DNA of 64,000 bases from Marinobacterium zhoushanense (GCF_014641945.1 NZ_BMIJ01000006.1:248001-312000); one strand, 5' to 3'. Shown: positions 8,936-17,853, counted from the first letter of the stretch. Made by a program: numbers and translations. The notes: generated from the sequence alone by a model not told the origin.

Positions 8936-8951
8936 GTGCAGGGGCATGCAC
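8936..8951 (-). terminator. Weak terminator-like hairpin after the VpsR-like gene
   Basis: GTGCA and TGCAC pair around a 6-nt loop. On the minus strand the stem is followed by TATTTTG. It lies about 60 nt beyond the stop of the regulator gene. The stem has only 5 bp, so this is tentative. Confidence 0.3.
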
Positions 8952-9009
8952 CGCCCGAAAAGTCAAAAATGTAATGACGGGTGAACAGCCATAAACAGGC
9001 CGCTAGCCG

Positions 9010-10425
9010 TCAGCCGTGGTGGGTACCGTACGAGGATGACTGATTACGGCCATCCAGATGGTGTTTCTCCATCATCCGGTAGAGTGTCACACGTGAGACG
9101 CCAAGGGCCTTCGCGGCACGTGAGACATTGTGATCGTAGCGATTCAGAGTCTGAGATATCGCCTGCTTTTCGGCGACAGAGCGCGCTTCGTCCAGCGTAC
9201 GCAAGGGTTCCTGACTGACCAGGTCATCCGAGAGCTTCAGGTCTTGTGCAGTGATCAAGCGGTTGTCGCTCATGATCATACCGCGACGGACCCGGTTGAT
9301 GAGCTCGCGCACGTTGCCTGGCCAGGCGTAGCTGTTGATCGCCTCGATTGCGTCATCGGTAAATCCGCGGAGCTGACCGTTATGGTCACTGGCGAACTTC
9401 TTGAAGAAGAATCTTGCCAGCAGTTCCTTGTCCTCACCCCTATCCCTGAGCGGCGGCAGGTCTATATTGAGCACGCTGAGACGATAGAACAGATCTTCAC
9501 GGAAACGCCCTTGCTCGACCGCTTTTTCGAGGTCGATATTGGTGGCCGCGATGACGCGAACATCAATGTACATCGGGGTGTTGTTACCCAGCCGTTCAAT
9601 GGTGCCCTCCTGCAGGAATCGCAGCATATGGGCCTGGAGGTTCAGGTCCAGGTCACCGATCTCGTCGAGAAACAGCGAGCCCTGAGCGGCGGCTTCGATC
9701 CTGCCCAGCCGCCGTTGTGCCGCGCCTGTAAACGCGCCTTTCTCGTAACCGAACAGTTCGGAGTGGATCAGACTGTCTGGCAGGGCGCCACAATTGACGG
9801 CAACGAAGGGGTAGGGGCTGCGCTTTGAACGCTGATGAATGGCACGGGCGATCAACTCCTTGCCAGTACCGCTCTCGCCAGTGATTAGAACGGCAGCATC
9901 TGTTTTGGCCACCTTGCGGATCTGGTCGAAGATATCCAGCATCTCGCGGCTGGTACCAACCATCTGGAACTCGTCATCCATGCCAACCGAGTCACTTTCC
10001 AGGTTCTGAAGGTGGAAAATGCCGTAGGCGTGGCCTAAAACGGTTGCCAGGTTGTCGATGTTGTCGTTGAGCGGTAGCGAGAAGTAGTCGTAGAAGTTCT
10101 CGAATAGAACCCGTCGCAGCTCGATATCGCGTAACTGTTCAGGTTGTATGATCGCTATCCAGGCAATCTGGTTGTGCTGTTGGAAGAAGCTGATCAACTG
10201 AGACCGGAGTAACGGGTCCGACCAGTCAAAGTGTGCGATACCCACATAAAAGCTTCTCTCCAGCAACGCTTTTTCAGCCTGCTCGAAGCTGGTTTCCTGA
10301 TGTAACACCCAACCCGGTATTGCGTCCAGTTCGTTTATATTATCTGTGTCAGGAGACAGATCTATAAGGATAGCGTCCCTTATCCCCGGTGTTCTGGGAT
10401 TTTCTCTGACTCTAATGGTATCCAC
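9010..10425 (-). CDS. VpsR-like sigma-54-dependent transcriptional activator
   Basis: This 471-residue protein has three parts. Residues 1-145 form a degenerate receiver-like domain. An AAA+ domain follows, with Walker A GESGTGKE (183-190), the sigma-54 contact loop GAFTGA (230-235), Walker B LFLDEIGD (about 251-258) and an arginine-finger region. A Fis-type helix-turn-helix lies at about 425-455. The layout matches VpsR of Vibrio cholerae, which activates exopolysaccharide and biofilm genes and binds c-di-GMP. Whether this protein binds the nucleotide cannot be told from sequence alone. GAFTGA is intact, so RNA polymerase-sigma-54 activation is possible. The gene is divergent from gspA-gspB across about 220 bp, and its targets may include the surrounding secreted-protein genes (inference). 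Confidence 0.85.
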   Translation of the reverse strand: MDTIRVRENPRTPGIRDAILIDLSPDTDNINELDAIPGWVLHQETSFEQAEKALLERSFYVGIAHFDWSDPLLRSQLISFFQQHNQIAWIAIIQPEQLRDIELRRVLFENFYDYFSLPLNDNIDNLATVLGHAYGIFHLQNLESDSVGMDDEFQMVGTSREMLDIFDQIRKVAKTDAAVLITGESGTGKELIARAIHQRSKRSPYPFVAVNCGALPDSLIHSELFGYEKGAFTGAAQRRLGRIEAAAQGSLFLDEIGDLDLNLQAHMLRFLQEGTIERLGNNTPMYIDVRVIAATNIDLEKAVEQGRFREDLFYRLSVLNIDLPPLRDRGEDKELLARFFFKKFASDHNGQLRGFTDDAIEAINSYAWPGNVRELINRVRRGMIMSDNRLITAQDLKLSDDLVSQEPLRTLDEARSVAEKQAISQTLNRYDHNVSRAAKALGVSRVTLYRMMEKHHLDGRNQSSSYGTHHG

Positions 10426-10647
10426 GGCTTGATGCCCAATATAGTGACAGTGTTATTTAAAAAGTTAATTTCCACTGACTGGTGGAAAGTATAGTTAACG
10501 TTCTATTTAGTCGACAGGATAAGTTTACACGCAGGATTGGCTTAAATTGCGCAAATTTCATGTGCTGGCTGTCCCAGTTCTGAGACCGCAAAGATACGTA
10601 GTTGTGTCTATAGTGAACGGTATCGAACATAGAGTTTGGCGCCGAAC

Positions 10648-12474
10648 ATGTACTGTAACTATTTTGGCTTGCGTGAATCGCCGTTTTCGATAGCCCCCAA
10701 CCCCCGATACCTGTTCATGAGCGAACAGCATCAGGAGGCGCTTGCGCATCTTTTATATGGCATCAAGATCGACGGTGGTTTTGTCCTGCTTACCGGTGAG
10801 GTGGGAACCGGTAAGACCACCGTTGCACGTCAGTTGCTTGAACAGCTGCCAGAGCATACCGATGTAGCTGTCATTCTGAATCCGAGGCAAAGTGTCATCG
10901 AGCTTCTGCAGTCGATCTGCGATGAGCTGCAGTTGCCGCCTGTGAAGAGTAGCAGCGTGAAAGAGCTGGTAGACCGAATCCAGCGGGAGCTGCTGCGTCG
11001 ATATGCGGAGGGGCATAACACTGTATTGCTGATCGATGAGGCGCAGCAGCTGTCGGTTGATCTGCTGGAACAGATTCGTCTGTTGACCAATCTGGAAACC
11101 AGCGAGCACAAACTGTTGAATATCGTCCTGCTTGGGCAACCGGAGCTGCTTGAGCTGCTGGCACGGGAAGAGCTGCGCCAACTCTCCCAGCGGATCACCG
11201 CTCGTTATCACCTGGGACCGCTGTCGATGAAAGAGCTGCCATTGTATATCCGACACCGCCTGTCGGTGGCTGGCCTGAACCGACCGATATTTTCAGAACC
11301 GGTACTCAAGCAACTCTATCATCTGTCTGGAGGATTACCGCGCCTTATCAACCTGATCAGCGATCGTGCGCTGCTCGGTGCGTATGTGCAAAAGCAGAAT
11401 GAGGTCAGCCCCGCAACGCTTAAGCAGGCGGCCAAGGAGGTGCTGGGTGATCAGGTGCCGCTGCCGATGCCGGCGCGGACCAGCAAACGTATGATACTTA
11501 CCGCCGCGCTGCTTGCCGGTTTGCTGGCATGGGGTACAGGCTTTCTACTGTCGGTCATATACAACGATGGCGCTGGCGCTTGGTTCGAGCGCGTAACCTC
11601 TGCTTTTAATTCGCCGGTTCAGGCGGATACTTCGCAACCGGTAGAGGTTCGCAAGGTAGATCGGCCTGTCGTTGCTCAACCGCAGCAGCAACCGGCGGAG
11701 CAGGGAGGTCAGGAGAGTACGCTTACCCCAGCAGCAGTAGCCCCCCCGATGGCAGTAGCTGAATCTGATCTGGCTTTGATAGAAAAAAGGGTACTGGCGG
11801 CGCCCGAGTCGGTACCGCTTAATGCTGCAGCACCGAGTGAGAAGCCAAGGATACCGAGCTGGCAGTGGCAGGCTCAGGAGGATCGGGATCTCGCGGAGGT
11901 GCTGGCTTATCGTCGGTTGTTCAAGGCATGGGGGATCGATTACGACCCGCGGCAACAACCGGTGGTGTGTGATTATGCCGAGTCTCAAGGACTCGCCTGC
12001 TTGAGCCTGGATGGCTCAACCGCTTTACTGAAGAAACTCGATCGGCCGGCAGTAACAGAACTGAAACAGGATGGGATCGGGTATCAAGTACTGGTGTTGT
12101 CGCTCAATGAACGAGAGGCGCAGATATATTCGGACGGTGCAGAGTTCATTGTTCGGCGTAGCCAGCTGGACGCGGCTTGGCAGGGGCGCTTCACACTCCT
12201 CTGGCGCCCGCCACCGGATTACAGTACACCGCTCTGGCCCGGTGCCAGTGGTGATTCGGTGGCTTGGCTCGAACTTCATCTGGCGCGAGCCGAGGGCAAG
12301 GTGCTGACGCAGCCGCAGCGCAAACACTACGATGCTACTATGGTGGAGCGGGTACGTAGCTTTCAGCGCAGTAAAGGACTGGATATCGATGGTGTGGCAG
12401 GGCCGCGTACATTGATCTTGCTGAACGGCACCACGGAAGATGACCTGCCAAGGCTAAATGGGCCTAGGAGCTGA
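10648..12474 (+). CDS. gspA: GspA/ExeA-type AAA+ ATPase of type II secretion assembly
   Basis: This protein of about 608 residues is an ATPase that, with GspB, inserts the secretin through peptidoglycan. I chose the ATG at 10648 over the TTG at 10636 because family members begin with a similar MY..(F)FGL opening. Walker A GEVGTGKTT lies at 50-58 and Walker B VLLIDEAQQ near 130. One membrane segment lies at about 281-304. The periplasmic part carries a C39-like region and, at the end, a peptidoglycan-binding domain. It is followed after 2 nt by gspB. The remaining gsp genes are not in the window, so the pair is either an outlying part of a complete system or serves another secretin. Confidence 0.85.
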   Translation: MYCNYFGLRESPFSIAPNPRYLFMSEQHQEALAHLLYGIKIDGGFVLLTGEVGTGKTTVARQLLEQLPEHTDVAVILNPRQSVIELLQSICDELQLPPVKSSSVKELVDRIQRELLRRYAEGHNTVLLIDEAQQLSVDLLEQIRLLTNLETSEHKLLNIVLLGQPELLELLAREELRQLSQRITARYHLGPLSMKELPLYIRHRLSVAGLNRPIFSEPVLKQLYHLSGGLPRLINLISDRALLGAYVQKQNEVSPATLKQAAKEVLGDQVPLPMPARTSKRMILTAALLAGLLAWGTGFLLSVIYNDGAGAWFERVTSAFNSPVQADTSQPVEVRKVDRPVVAQPQQQPAEQGGQESTLTPAAVAPPMAVAESDLALIEKRVLAAPESVPLNAAAPSEKPRIPSWQWQAQEDRDLAEVLAYRRLFKAWGIDYDPRQQPVVCDYAESQGLACLSLDGSTALLKKLDRPAVTELKQDGIGYQVLVLSLNEREAQIYSDGAEFIVRRSQLDAAWQGRFTLLWRPPPDYSTPLWPGASGDSVAWLELHLARAEGKVLTQPQRKHYDATMVERVRSFQRSKGLDIDGVAGPRTLILLNGTTEDDLPRLNGPRS

Positions 12475-12476
12475 GC

Positions 12477-13184
12477 ATGTCCTATATCCTGCAGGCGCTG
12501 AAAGAGTCTGAAGCTAAGCGTGGGGCGAATACCTCGCCAGAGGTTGAGATCCAAGCACCAGGCTCGGATATCGTGGCCGGTTCAGCTGTGAATAAGCGGA
12601 TTTCGCTCGGTTGGTGGCTTGGGGGCGCCGTTTTGGTGTCCTTGGTTGCCGGAGTAGTGCTGATTAAGCTACTGCCAGATGCGTTGGAAGCAGAGGACGT
12701 TGGGCCGCAGTCGATACCCGCCAAGCAGGAACAAGCAGAACAGCGTACGGTAATCGATACCGATAAATCAGAACTGGTTGGTGTCAGACTGGTACTTGAT
12801 GCACCAGAGGAGCGAACGCCGCCTGTTGCGCAGGCAGATGCCGAGCCTCCGAGCTCAACGAAAGCCGCCGGGCCGGCTAAAGATTTCATAAGAGCCCCTG
12901 TGCAACCAGGAACGGAACCCGTAGCGGATCAGATTCAGCCTGATCCCTATGCGGATCTCCCCTATCAACGACAACTGCCCGCAGAGATCCAGCGGGAACT
13001 CCCAGAGCTCAGATTCAGTGTGCATATCTATGCGGAGTCGCGCGAGAGTAGGCTAGTGAAGTTGGGGGATCGAATGATGAAAGAGGGGCAGGGGGTGGCA
13101 CCCGAACTCCGTATTGAAGCGATCATACCCAAGGGGGTAGTGATGCGCTATCGCGAGCAACTATTCAAAGTGCCGACGCGTTGA
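12477..13184 (+). CDS. gspB: GspB/ExeB-type partner of GspA
   Basis: This 235-residue protein opens with MSYILQALKESE, the family hallmark. One membrane helix lies at about 43-65, followed by a proline-rich periplasmic linker. The C-terminal domain (about 175-235) carries the LRFSVHIYAE start and the PKGVVM..R motif of GspB proteins. The start codon lies 2 nt after the gspA stop, so the two are translated as one operon. GspA-GspB complexes span the inner membrane and bind peptidoglycan to help place the GspD secretin. Confidence 0.82.
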   Translation: MSYILQALKESEAKRGANTSPEVEIQAPGSDIVAGSAVNKRISLGWWLGGAVLVSLVAGVVLIKLLPDALEAEDVGPQSIPAKQEQAEQRTVIDTDKSELVGVRLVLDAPEERTPPVAQADAEPPSSTKAAGPAKDFIRAPVQPGTEPVADQIQPDPYADLPYQRQLPAEIQRELPELRFSVHIYAESRESRLVKLGDRMMKEGQGVAPELRIEAIIPKGVVMRYREQLFKVPTR

Positions 13185-13194
13185 TCTCACAGGG

Positions 13195-13389
13195 TCAGAC
13201 GTGAATATCGATGTTCTGGCCGACCGGGCTGGAAGGGTCAACTGGACGGGTGGAGGCGCTCTCGACCAGCTCAACCGCCAACGCGCCGTTGGTTTCCATC
13301 TGATCCTTAACCATCGAATTGATCTTCGCGGCGTGCGCCTGCTGAGTCATCGCCTGGTTCATCAAGGTGTCGATAGAGGAGATATCCAT
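13195..13389 (-). CDS. YjfB-family putative motility protein
   Basis: This 64-residue protein starts with MDISSID and ends with GQNIDIHV. The same spacing of an N-terminal MDI, a short helical centre and a terminal G.NIDI.V motif defines the YjfB putative motility family, often found in flagellated bacteria. No biochemical function is established for the family. The gene stands alone, converging on gspB with 10 nt between stops. No flagellar genes are in the window. Confidence 0.72.
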   Translation of the reverse strand: MDISSIDTLMNQAMTQQAHAAKINSMVKDQMETNGALAVELVESASTRPVDPSSPVGQNIDIHV

Positions 13390-13501
13390 CTGTAGAGACT
13401 CCGATAGCCGGTTAATCTGTCGCCAGTGTACGACGTTTGTTGTTTGATTACTAGGCGGCCAATTGTCTAAAAGGCTGTTTTAGTCTGCGGCAGATAAACA
13501 A

Positions 13502-13530
13502 AAGGGAGTGAAACTAGGCTTCACTCCCTT
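13502..13530 (-). terminator. Intrinsic terminator of cspA-like gene
   Basis: AAGGGAGTGAA (13502-13512) and TTCACTCCCTT (13520-13530) form a perfect 11-bp stem with a 7-nt loop. On the minus strand it is followed by TTGTTTATC. It lies 35 nt beyond the cold-shock gene stop. Confidence 0.85.
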
Positions 13531-13565
13531 GTAAGTGGTTAGGGTCTTGCGACCGCTAGAACCTC

Positions 13566-13772
13566 TTAGATCTTTACGATGTTCTCGGCCTGAGGACCTT
13601 TCTGGCCCTGAGACACGGTGAACTGTACGCGATCGCCTTCGGCCAGGGTCTTGAAGCCTGAACCGCTGATAGCGCTGAAGTGAGCGAAAACGTCCGGGCC
13701 GTTTTCCTGCTCGATGAAGCCGAAGCCTTTAGTTTCGTTGAACCATTTTACAGTGCCGGTAGTGGTAGACAT
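13566..13772 (-). CDS. CspA-family cold-shock protein
   Basis: This 68-residue single OB-fold protein binds single-stranded RNA and DNA. RNP1 (KGFGFIEQ) and RNP2 (VFAHFSAI) motifs are both visible, along with the terminal PQAENI segment. Two in-frame ATGs are available. The ribosome site AGGA is 7 nt before the second (13772) but touches the first (13778), so I chose the second, giving the usual [12 protein letters not shown] opening. A promoter lies about 165 nt upstream, leaving a long leader as in cold-inducible csp genes, where the leader controls stability and translation. Confidence 0.93.
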   Translation of the reverse strand: MSTTTGTVKWFNETKGFGFIEQENGPDVFAHFSAISGSGFKTLAEGDRVQFTVSQGQKGPQAENIVKI

Positions 13773-13945
13773 TGTCATTTCCTGAATATCAAAATTTTTA
13801 GGGTGCCTTCTCGAGATGTCCGTAGACTTCGATGGGGCGATGGTGCTTTGAAGTGGTGCCGTACTTATGAATACAGGACGAACTACTACAGGCAGGGCGT
13901 CGAAATGGTTTGCATAAATATGAGACTTACTTACTAGCTGCGATC

Positions 13946-13973
13946 AGTCTACAGGGCCCCTTGCAGGAGTCAA
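13946..13973 (-). promoter_or_regulatory. Sigma-70-type promoter of the cspA-like gene
   Basis: On the minus strand TTGACT (13968-13973) and TAGACT (13946-13951) are separated by 16 bp. The predicted transcript begins near 13939 and has a leader of about 165 nt, typical for cold-shock mRNAs. An A/T-rich tract lies just upstream of the -35 element and may act as an UP element. Confidence 0.6.
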
Positions 13974-14014
13974 CAAATACTTTTTATTTTTTATGGGCCC
14001 TGGCTGTGGCGACC

Positions 14015-14806
14015 TTACCAGACTGTTTTGATCAGGCCGCCGTCGACTGCCAACGAGACGCCGGTGATATAGCTGGCTGCGTCGGATAGCAGGAATGCAC
14101 AGGCTTTGCCCACCTCCTCGGCATCGCCAAAACGCCGCATCGGCAGCTGTGCGGCCATCTGCGCGTTGTGCTCATCCAGGCTGATCCCCTTCTTCTGCGC
14201 TTGTGCGGTGTTAGTGCCGCGCAGCCGGTCGGTATCGATCTTGCCGGGGATCAGTGTGTTCAGGCGAATATTCTCGGAGCCCAACTGCTGGGACAGTGAC
14301 TTGACCAGCGCAGTAACGCCGGAACGCATCACATTGGACAGAATCAGAATATCGATCGGCTCCTTCACCGATGATGAAGTGATGGCGACAATCGAGCCTC
14401 CGCCGGAGGCGCGCATGCTGGGCAGTACCGCGCGGATCATGCGAACGGAGCTGAGCAGCGTCAGTTCGAACGCACTTTGCCAGTCGGCATCGTCGAAGCT
14501 GTCGAACTGACCTGTGGGCGGCCCGCCGGCGTTGACCAGCAACCCTTTCACCGGTCCTAGTTCAGTCAGCGTATCCTCGGCCCAACGCGCAATGCTCTGA
14601 GCATCGCTGGCGTCGAAGCTGTAGGCTTTGACCTTGGCGCCGGTCTCCTGGCGAATCTTCTCGGCTGCGGCCTCGATGGCCTCCTTGTCGCGGCTCGCCA
14701 TCGATACGATCGCGCCTTCTCGAGCACACTCCAATGCGGTTGCGTAGCCCATCCCTTTGCTGGCTGCTGCGACCATGACCACCTGGTCTTTCAGATTAAG
14801 ATCCAT
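14015..14806 (-). CDS. Atypical short-chain dehydrogenase/reductase
   Basis: This 263-residue protein has a Rossmann fold with an N-terminal ASKGMG cofactor loop and the NAGG segment. The catalytic serine region (SSS) is present. Where classical SDRs have Tyr-x-x-x-Lys, the aligned stretch SNVMRSGV has Ser and Arg, so normal reductase chemistry is doubtful. Similar BKR-like SDRs with altered catalytic residues are annotated as 3-oxoacyl-ACP reductase-like. The start is the ATG at 14806, which has GAGGAG 4 nt upstream. The reading frame remains open for 50 codons further, but that extension has no family resemblance. The start overlaps the end of the DUF2007 gene by 11 nt, so the two are probably translationally coupled. 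Confidence 0.85.
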   Translation of the reverse strand: MDLNLKDQVVMVAAASKGMGYATALECAREGAIVSMASRDKEAIEAAAEKIRQETGAKVKAYSFDASDAQSIARWAEDTLTELGPVKGLLVNAGGPPTGQFDSFDDADWQSAFELTLLSSVRMIRAVLPSMRASGGGSIVAITSSSVKEPIDILILSNVMRSGVTALVKSLSQQLGSENIRLNTLIPGKIDTDRLRGTNTAQAQKKGISLDEHNAQMAAQLPMRRFGDAEEVGKACAFLLSDAASYITGVSLAVDGGLIKTVW

Positions 14807-15032
14807 GTTGCTCCTCGTTTTGACTGTTGCGCTCGTACTCCTCGACCAGAATACGGGCTTCGAGAAAATCCTCGTTACTGACCTGAACCTGGGCGAGATT
14901 GAATGTGCCCACCTCGCCGAGCGCACCCTGCAGGTAGTGTCCTGCCACATGAGCATCGATCCCCTGCGCGCGCAGCATCCCGGCCACGATGTGGGCTTCG
15001 GCGATATCTTGTGCGTGATAGACGATCAGCAT
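14796..15032 (-). CDS. DUF2007 small protein
   Basis: This 78-residue protein has the DUF2007 pattern: MLIVYHAQD at the start, then EAHIVAGMLRAQGIDAHV, and a terminal acidic helix. The family is labelled putative signal-transducing protein, without a demonstrated function. It overlaps the start of the SDR gene by 11 nt and shares its transcription direction. Confidence 0.82.
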   Translation of the reverse strand: MLIVYHAQDIAEAHIVAGMLRAQGIDAHVAGHYLQGALGEVGTFNLAQVQVSNEDFLEARILVEEYERNSQNEEQHGS

Positions 15033-15091
15033 GCTGGCCTCGTCGGCGTTATCTTATGACTACAGTTTAAACGACGATAAGGCCTATCTCC

Positions 15092-17278
15092 TCAATGGGC
15101 GATTCTGGCGGCTCGGGCGTTATGAAGTTTCTGATAGCTCTCGATCAGCTTCAGGTGCCGATCCAGCCCTTCCAGTTTCATGCTGGTTTCGGTCAGACCA
15201 TAAAACTTAACATCGCCATTGAGCGAGTCGACCACGTTGTTCATACGCTCCTCGCCGAACATTCTGGTCAGGTTGGGCAGATAGTCTTCGAGCTCGAGTT
15301 CGTCATCCAGCGCGATGTCGAGTACCACGTTGACCGCCTGATAGAACAGACCCCGATCGACGGTGTTGTCGTTATATTGCAGATAGTCCGAGACCAGGTC
15401 CTTGGCTTCTTCAAACTGCTGCAGCGCCAGATAGATCAGGATCTTGAGTTCGCCTACGCAGAGCTTGCCCCACACAGTGTTCTCATCGAACTCGATCCCG
15501 ATCAGGGTCGAGATGACCGTGTAGTTGTCCTCCTCGCTCTCCTCTAAACGCATGACCAGATCTTCCAGCTCGTCGTCGTCGAGGGAGTGGATGTTCAAGA
15601 TATCGGCTCTGAAGGCGAGGGCCTTGTTGGTGTTGTCCCAGATCAGATCCTCTACCGGATAGATCTCGGAATAGCCGGGCACCAGTATGCGGCACGCGAC
15701 CGCGCCCAGCTCCTCAAATACCGCGATATATACCTCTTTGCCCAGATCACGCAGTATGCCGAGCAGGGTGTCATTCTCCTGCTTGTTGCTGCCGGAGAAA
15801 TCCCATTCGCAGAACTCGTAATCCTGTCTGGCACTGAAGAACTTCCATGAAATCACACCGGTGGAATCGATGAAGTGTTCGACGAAGTTGTTCGGCTCGG
15901 TGACCGCGAGGCTGTTGAAGGTCGGCGGTGGGACGTCGTTGAGGCCCTCGAAACTGCGTCCCTGCAACAGCTCGGTCAGGCTGCGCTCCAAGGCGACCTC
16001 AAAGCTCGGGTGCGCACCGAACGAGGCGAATACGCCTCCGGTTCTCGGGTTCATCAGGGTCACGCACATTACCGGGTATTGCCCACCCAGGGAGGCATCC
16101 TTGACCACCACCGGGAAGCCCTGCTCCTCCAGACCCCTGATCCCCTCGAGGATGCGGGGATACTTCTCCAGTACATGCTGAGGCACATCGGGCAGTACGA
16201 TCTCCTGCTCGATGATCTGCTTCTTGATCGCGCGCTCGAAGATCTCTGACAGACACTGTACCTGGGCTTCGTAGATATTGTTGCCGGCACTCATGCCGTT
16301 GCTGACGAACAGGTTCTCGATCAGGTTCGATGGGAAATAGACCACCTCGTTGTCGGACTGGCGCACGTAGGGCAGGGCGCAGATACCGCGCTCGACGTTA
16401 CCCGAGTTGGTGTCGATCAGGTTGGAGGCGCGCAGCTCATTGTCCGGGTCGTAGATCTCCAGACACCAGTCGTCCAGCAGTCCCTCCGGCAAAGCGTCAT
16501 CAGGACCAGGCTTGAACCACTTTTCATTGGGGTAGTGAACAAACTCGCTATTGGCGATCTCTTCACCCCAGTAGTGGTCGTTGTAGAAGAAGTTGCAGTT
16601 TGCCCGCTCGATGAACTCGCCCAGCGCCGAACACAGCGCACTCTCCTTGGTCGCCCCCTTGCCGTTGGTAAAGCACATGGGGGAGGCCGCATCACGTATA
16701 TGCAGTGACCAGACGTTGGGCACGATGTTGCGCCAGGAGGCGACCTCGATCTTCATGCCAAGCTCGGCCAGGATCCCGGTCATGTTGGCGATCGTCTGCT
16801 CCAGCGGCAGGTCCTTGCCGAGGATATAGGTACTGGAGTCCTCTTTAGACGGGTCCATGTAGATCAGCGATGACTCTTCATCCAGGTTGTCCACCGACTC
16901 GATCTTGAACTCGGGCCCCTGCTGCACCACCTTTTTCACCGTGCAGCGATCGATCGACCGTAGGATCCCCTGACGATCCTTATCGGAGATATATTCCGGC
17001 AGCTCGACCTGGATCTGGAAAATCTGGTTGTAGCGGTTTTCCGGGTCGACGATATTGTTCTGCGACAGACGGATATCCTTGGTCGGGATATCGCGTGCCA
17101 GGCAGTAGACCCGCACAAAGTAGGCCGCACAGAGCGCCGACGAGGCGAGAAAGTAGTCGAACGGGCTCGGTGCCGAGCCGTCGCCCTTGTAGCGAATCGG
17201 CTGGTCTGCGGTAACCGTGAAGTCGTCAAACTTCGCTTCGAGCCGAAGGTTGTCTAGAAAATTTACTTTGATTTCCAT
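15092..17278 (-). CDS. OsmC-YcaO fusion protein
   Basis: This 728-residue protein joins two families. Residues 1-140 form an OsmC-like domain; the two cysteines expected of OsmC peroxidases appear in the SALCAAYF and DRCTVKK segments. Residues about 150-560 form a YcaO domain, an ATP-dependent enzyme that activates amide backbones (in E. coli YcaO, linked to ribosomal protein S12 methylthiolation). The last 150 residues resemble the extra C-terminal region of E. coli-type YcaO. No precursor peptide, dehydrogenase or transporter gene of a RiPP cluster is adjacent, which favours the housekeeping YcaO type. The OsmC fusion is known in some databases but its purpose is unclear. The ribosome site is weak. 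Confidence 0.88.
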   Translation of the reverse strand: MEIKVNFLDNLRLEAKFDDFTVTADQPIRYKGDGSAPSPFDYFLASSALCAAYFVRVYCLARDIPTKDIRLSQNNIVDPENRYNQIFQIQVELPEYISDKDRQGILRSIDRCTVKKVVQQGPEFKIESVDNLDEESSLIYMDPSKEDSSTYILGKDLPLEQTIANMTGILAELGMKIEVASWRNIVPNVWSLHIRDAASPMCFTNGKGATKESALCSALGEFIERANCNFFYNDHYWGEEIANSEFVHYPNEKWFKPGPDDALPEGLLDDWCLEIYDPDNELRASNLIDTNSGNVERGICALPYVRQSDNEVVYFPSNLIENLFVSNGMSAGNNIYEAQVQCLSEIFERAIKKQIIEQEIVLPDVPQHVLEKYPRILEGIRGLEEQGFPVVVKDASLGGQYPVMCVTLMNPRTGGVFASFGAHPSFEVALERSLTELLQGRSFEGLNDVPPPTFNSLAVTEPNNFVEHFIDSTGVISWKFFSARQDYEFCEWDFSGSNKQENDTLLGILRDLGKEVYIAVFEELGAVACRILVPGYSEIYPVEDLIWDNTNKALAFRADILNIHSLDDDELEDLVMRLEESEEDNYTVISTLIGIEFDENTVWGKLCVGELKILIYLALQQFEEAKDLVSDYLQYNDNTVDRGLFYQAVNVVLDIALDDELELEDYLPNLTRMFGEERMNNVVDSLNGDVKFYGLTETSMKLEGLDRHLKLIESYQKLHNARAARIAH

Positions 17279-17853
17279 CGGAATGATCGTTTTAAGTCAG
17301 TCGGTCTGCATGGCATGCAGGGCGTGGGGAAAGGGCGTCATGTTAACACGGCCGTAGGTGTTAATCCGAAGAAAAGCTGTCATTGTCGGATGCTCGATGG
17401 CTGCTTCCCTGATGCAAGTGCGCTGCTTACGAACAGATCAGGATCCTGAGGTGGCTGTTTTCGCCGCGGCGAGTCTCCTTTCGGATCGGTGCAACGCTGT
17501 TTGGCGTTCGTTGTTGGTGTCCATGTGTATTCTTACGTTTACAGACACGGGCAGGCTGTACGAAGTCCATGGCTAGGTCTTATCTTCATAATTAACTATA
17601 TGAGTTTTAAGCAAAAATAATACGGGCTACCGGTTTTTCTAATCGAAAGATGGCAGGAAAATATCTATCTCTGTGTAACGTTTATTAACGCTTTGGCACG
17701 ATCTATAAGGATGGTTCAAAGTCGGCTATGGAAAAGTAACGGGAAATCAATCAATTGAGTGCCTAGCCAATTGGCATGGAATGGCCTCTGCATGGTTCCT
17801 GCCAGAATTCCGGGTTTGGAATGTTCGACTAAAGCATATGCGAGGCTGGTTCA
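17279..17853. other. Spacer upstream of the secreted mosaic protein gene
   Basis: No gene or known RNA motif was recognised. Positions about 17560-17760 are AT-rich compared with both sides. The stretch must hold the promoters of the divergent OsmC-YcaO gene and the gene at 17854, but no clear -35/-10 pair stands out. Confidence 0.5.

Noticed and set aside
14807..14956. 50-codon extension of the SDR frame
   Set aside because: The extension overlaps the DUF2007 gene, while a good ribosome site and the family start point to 14806.
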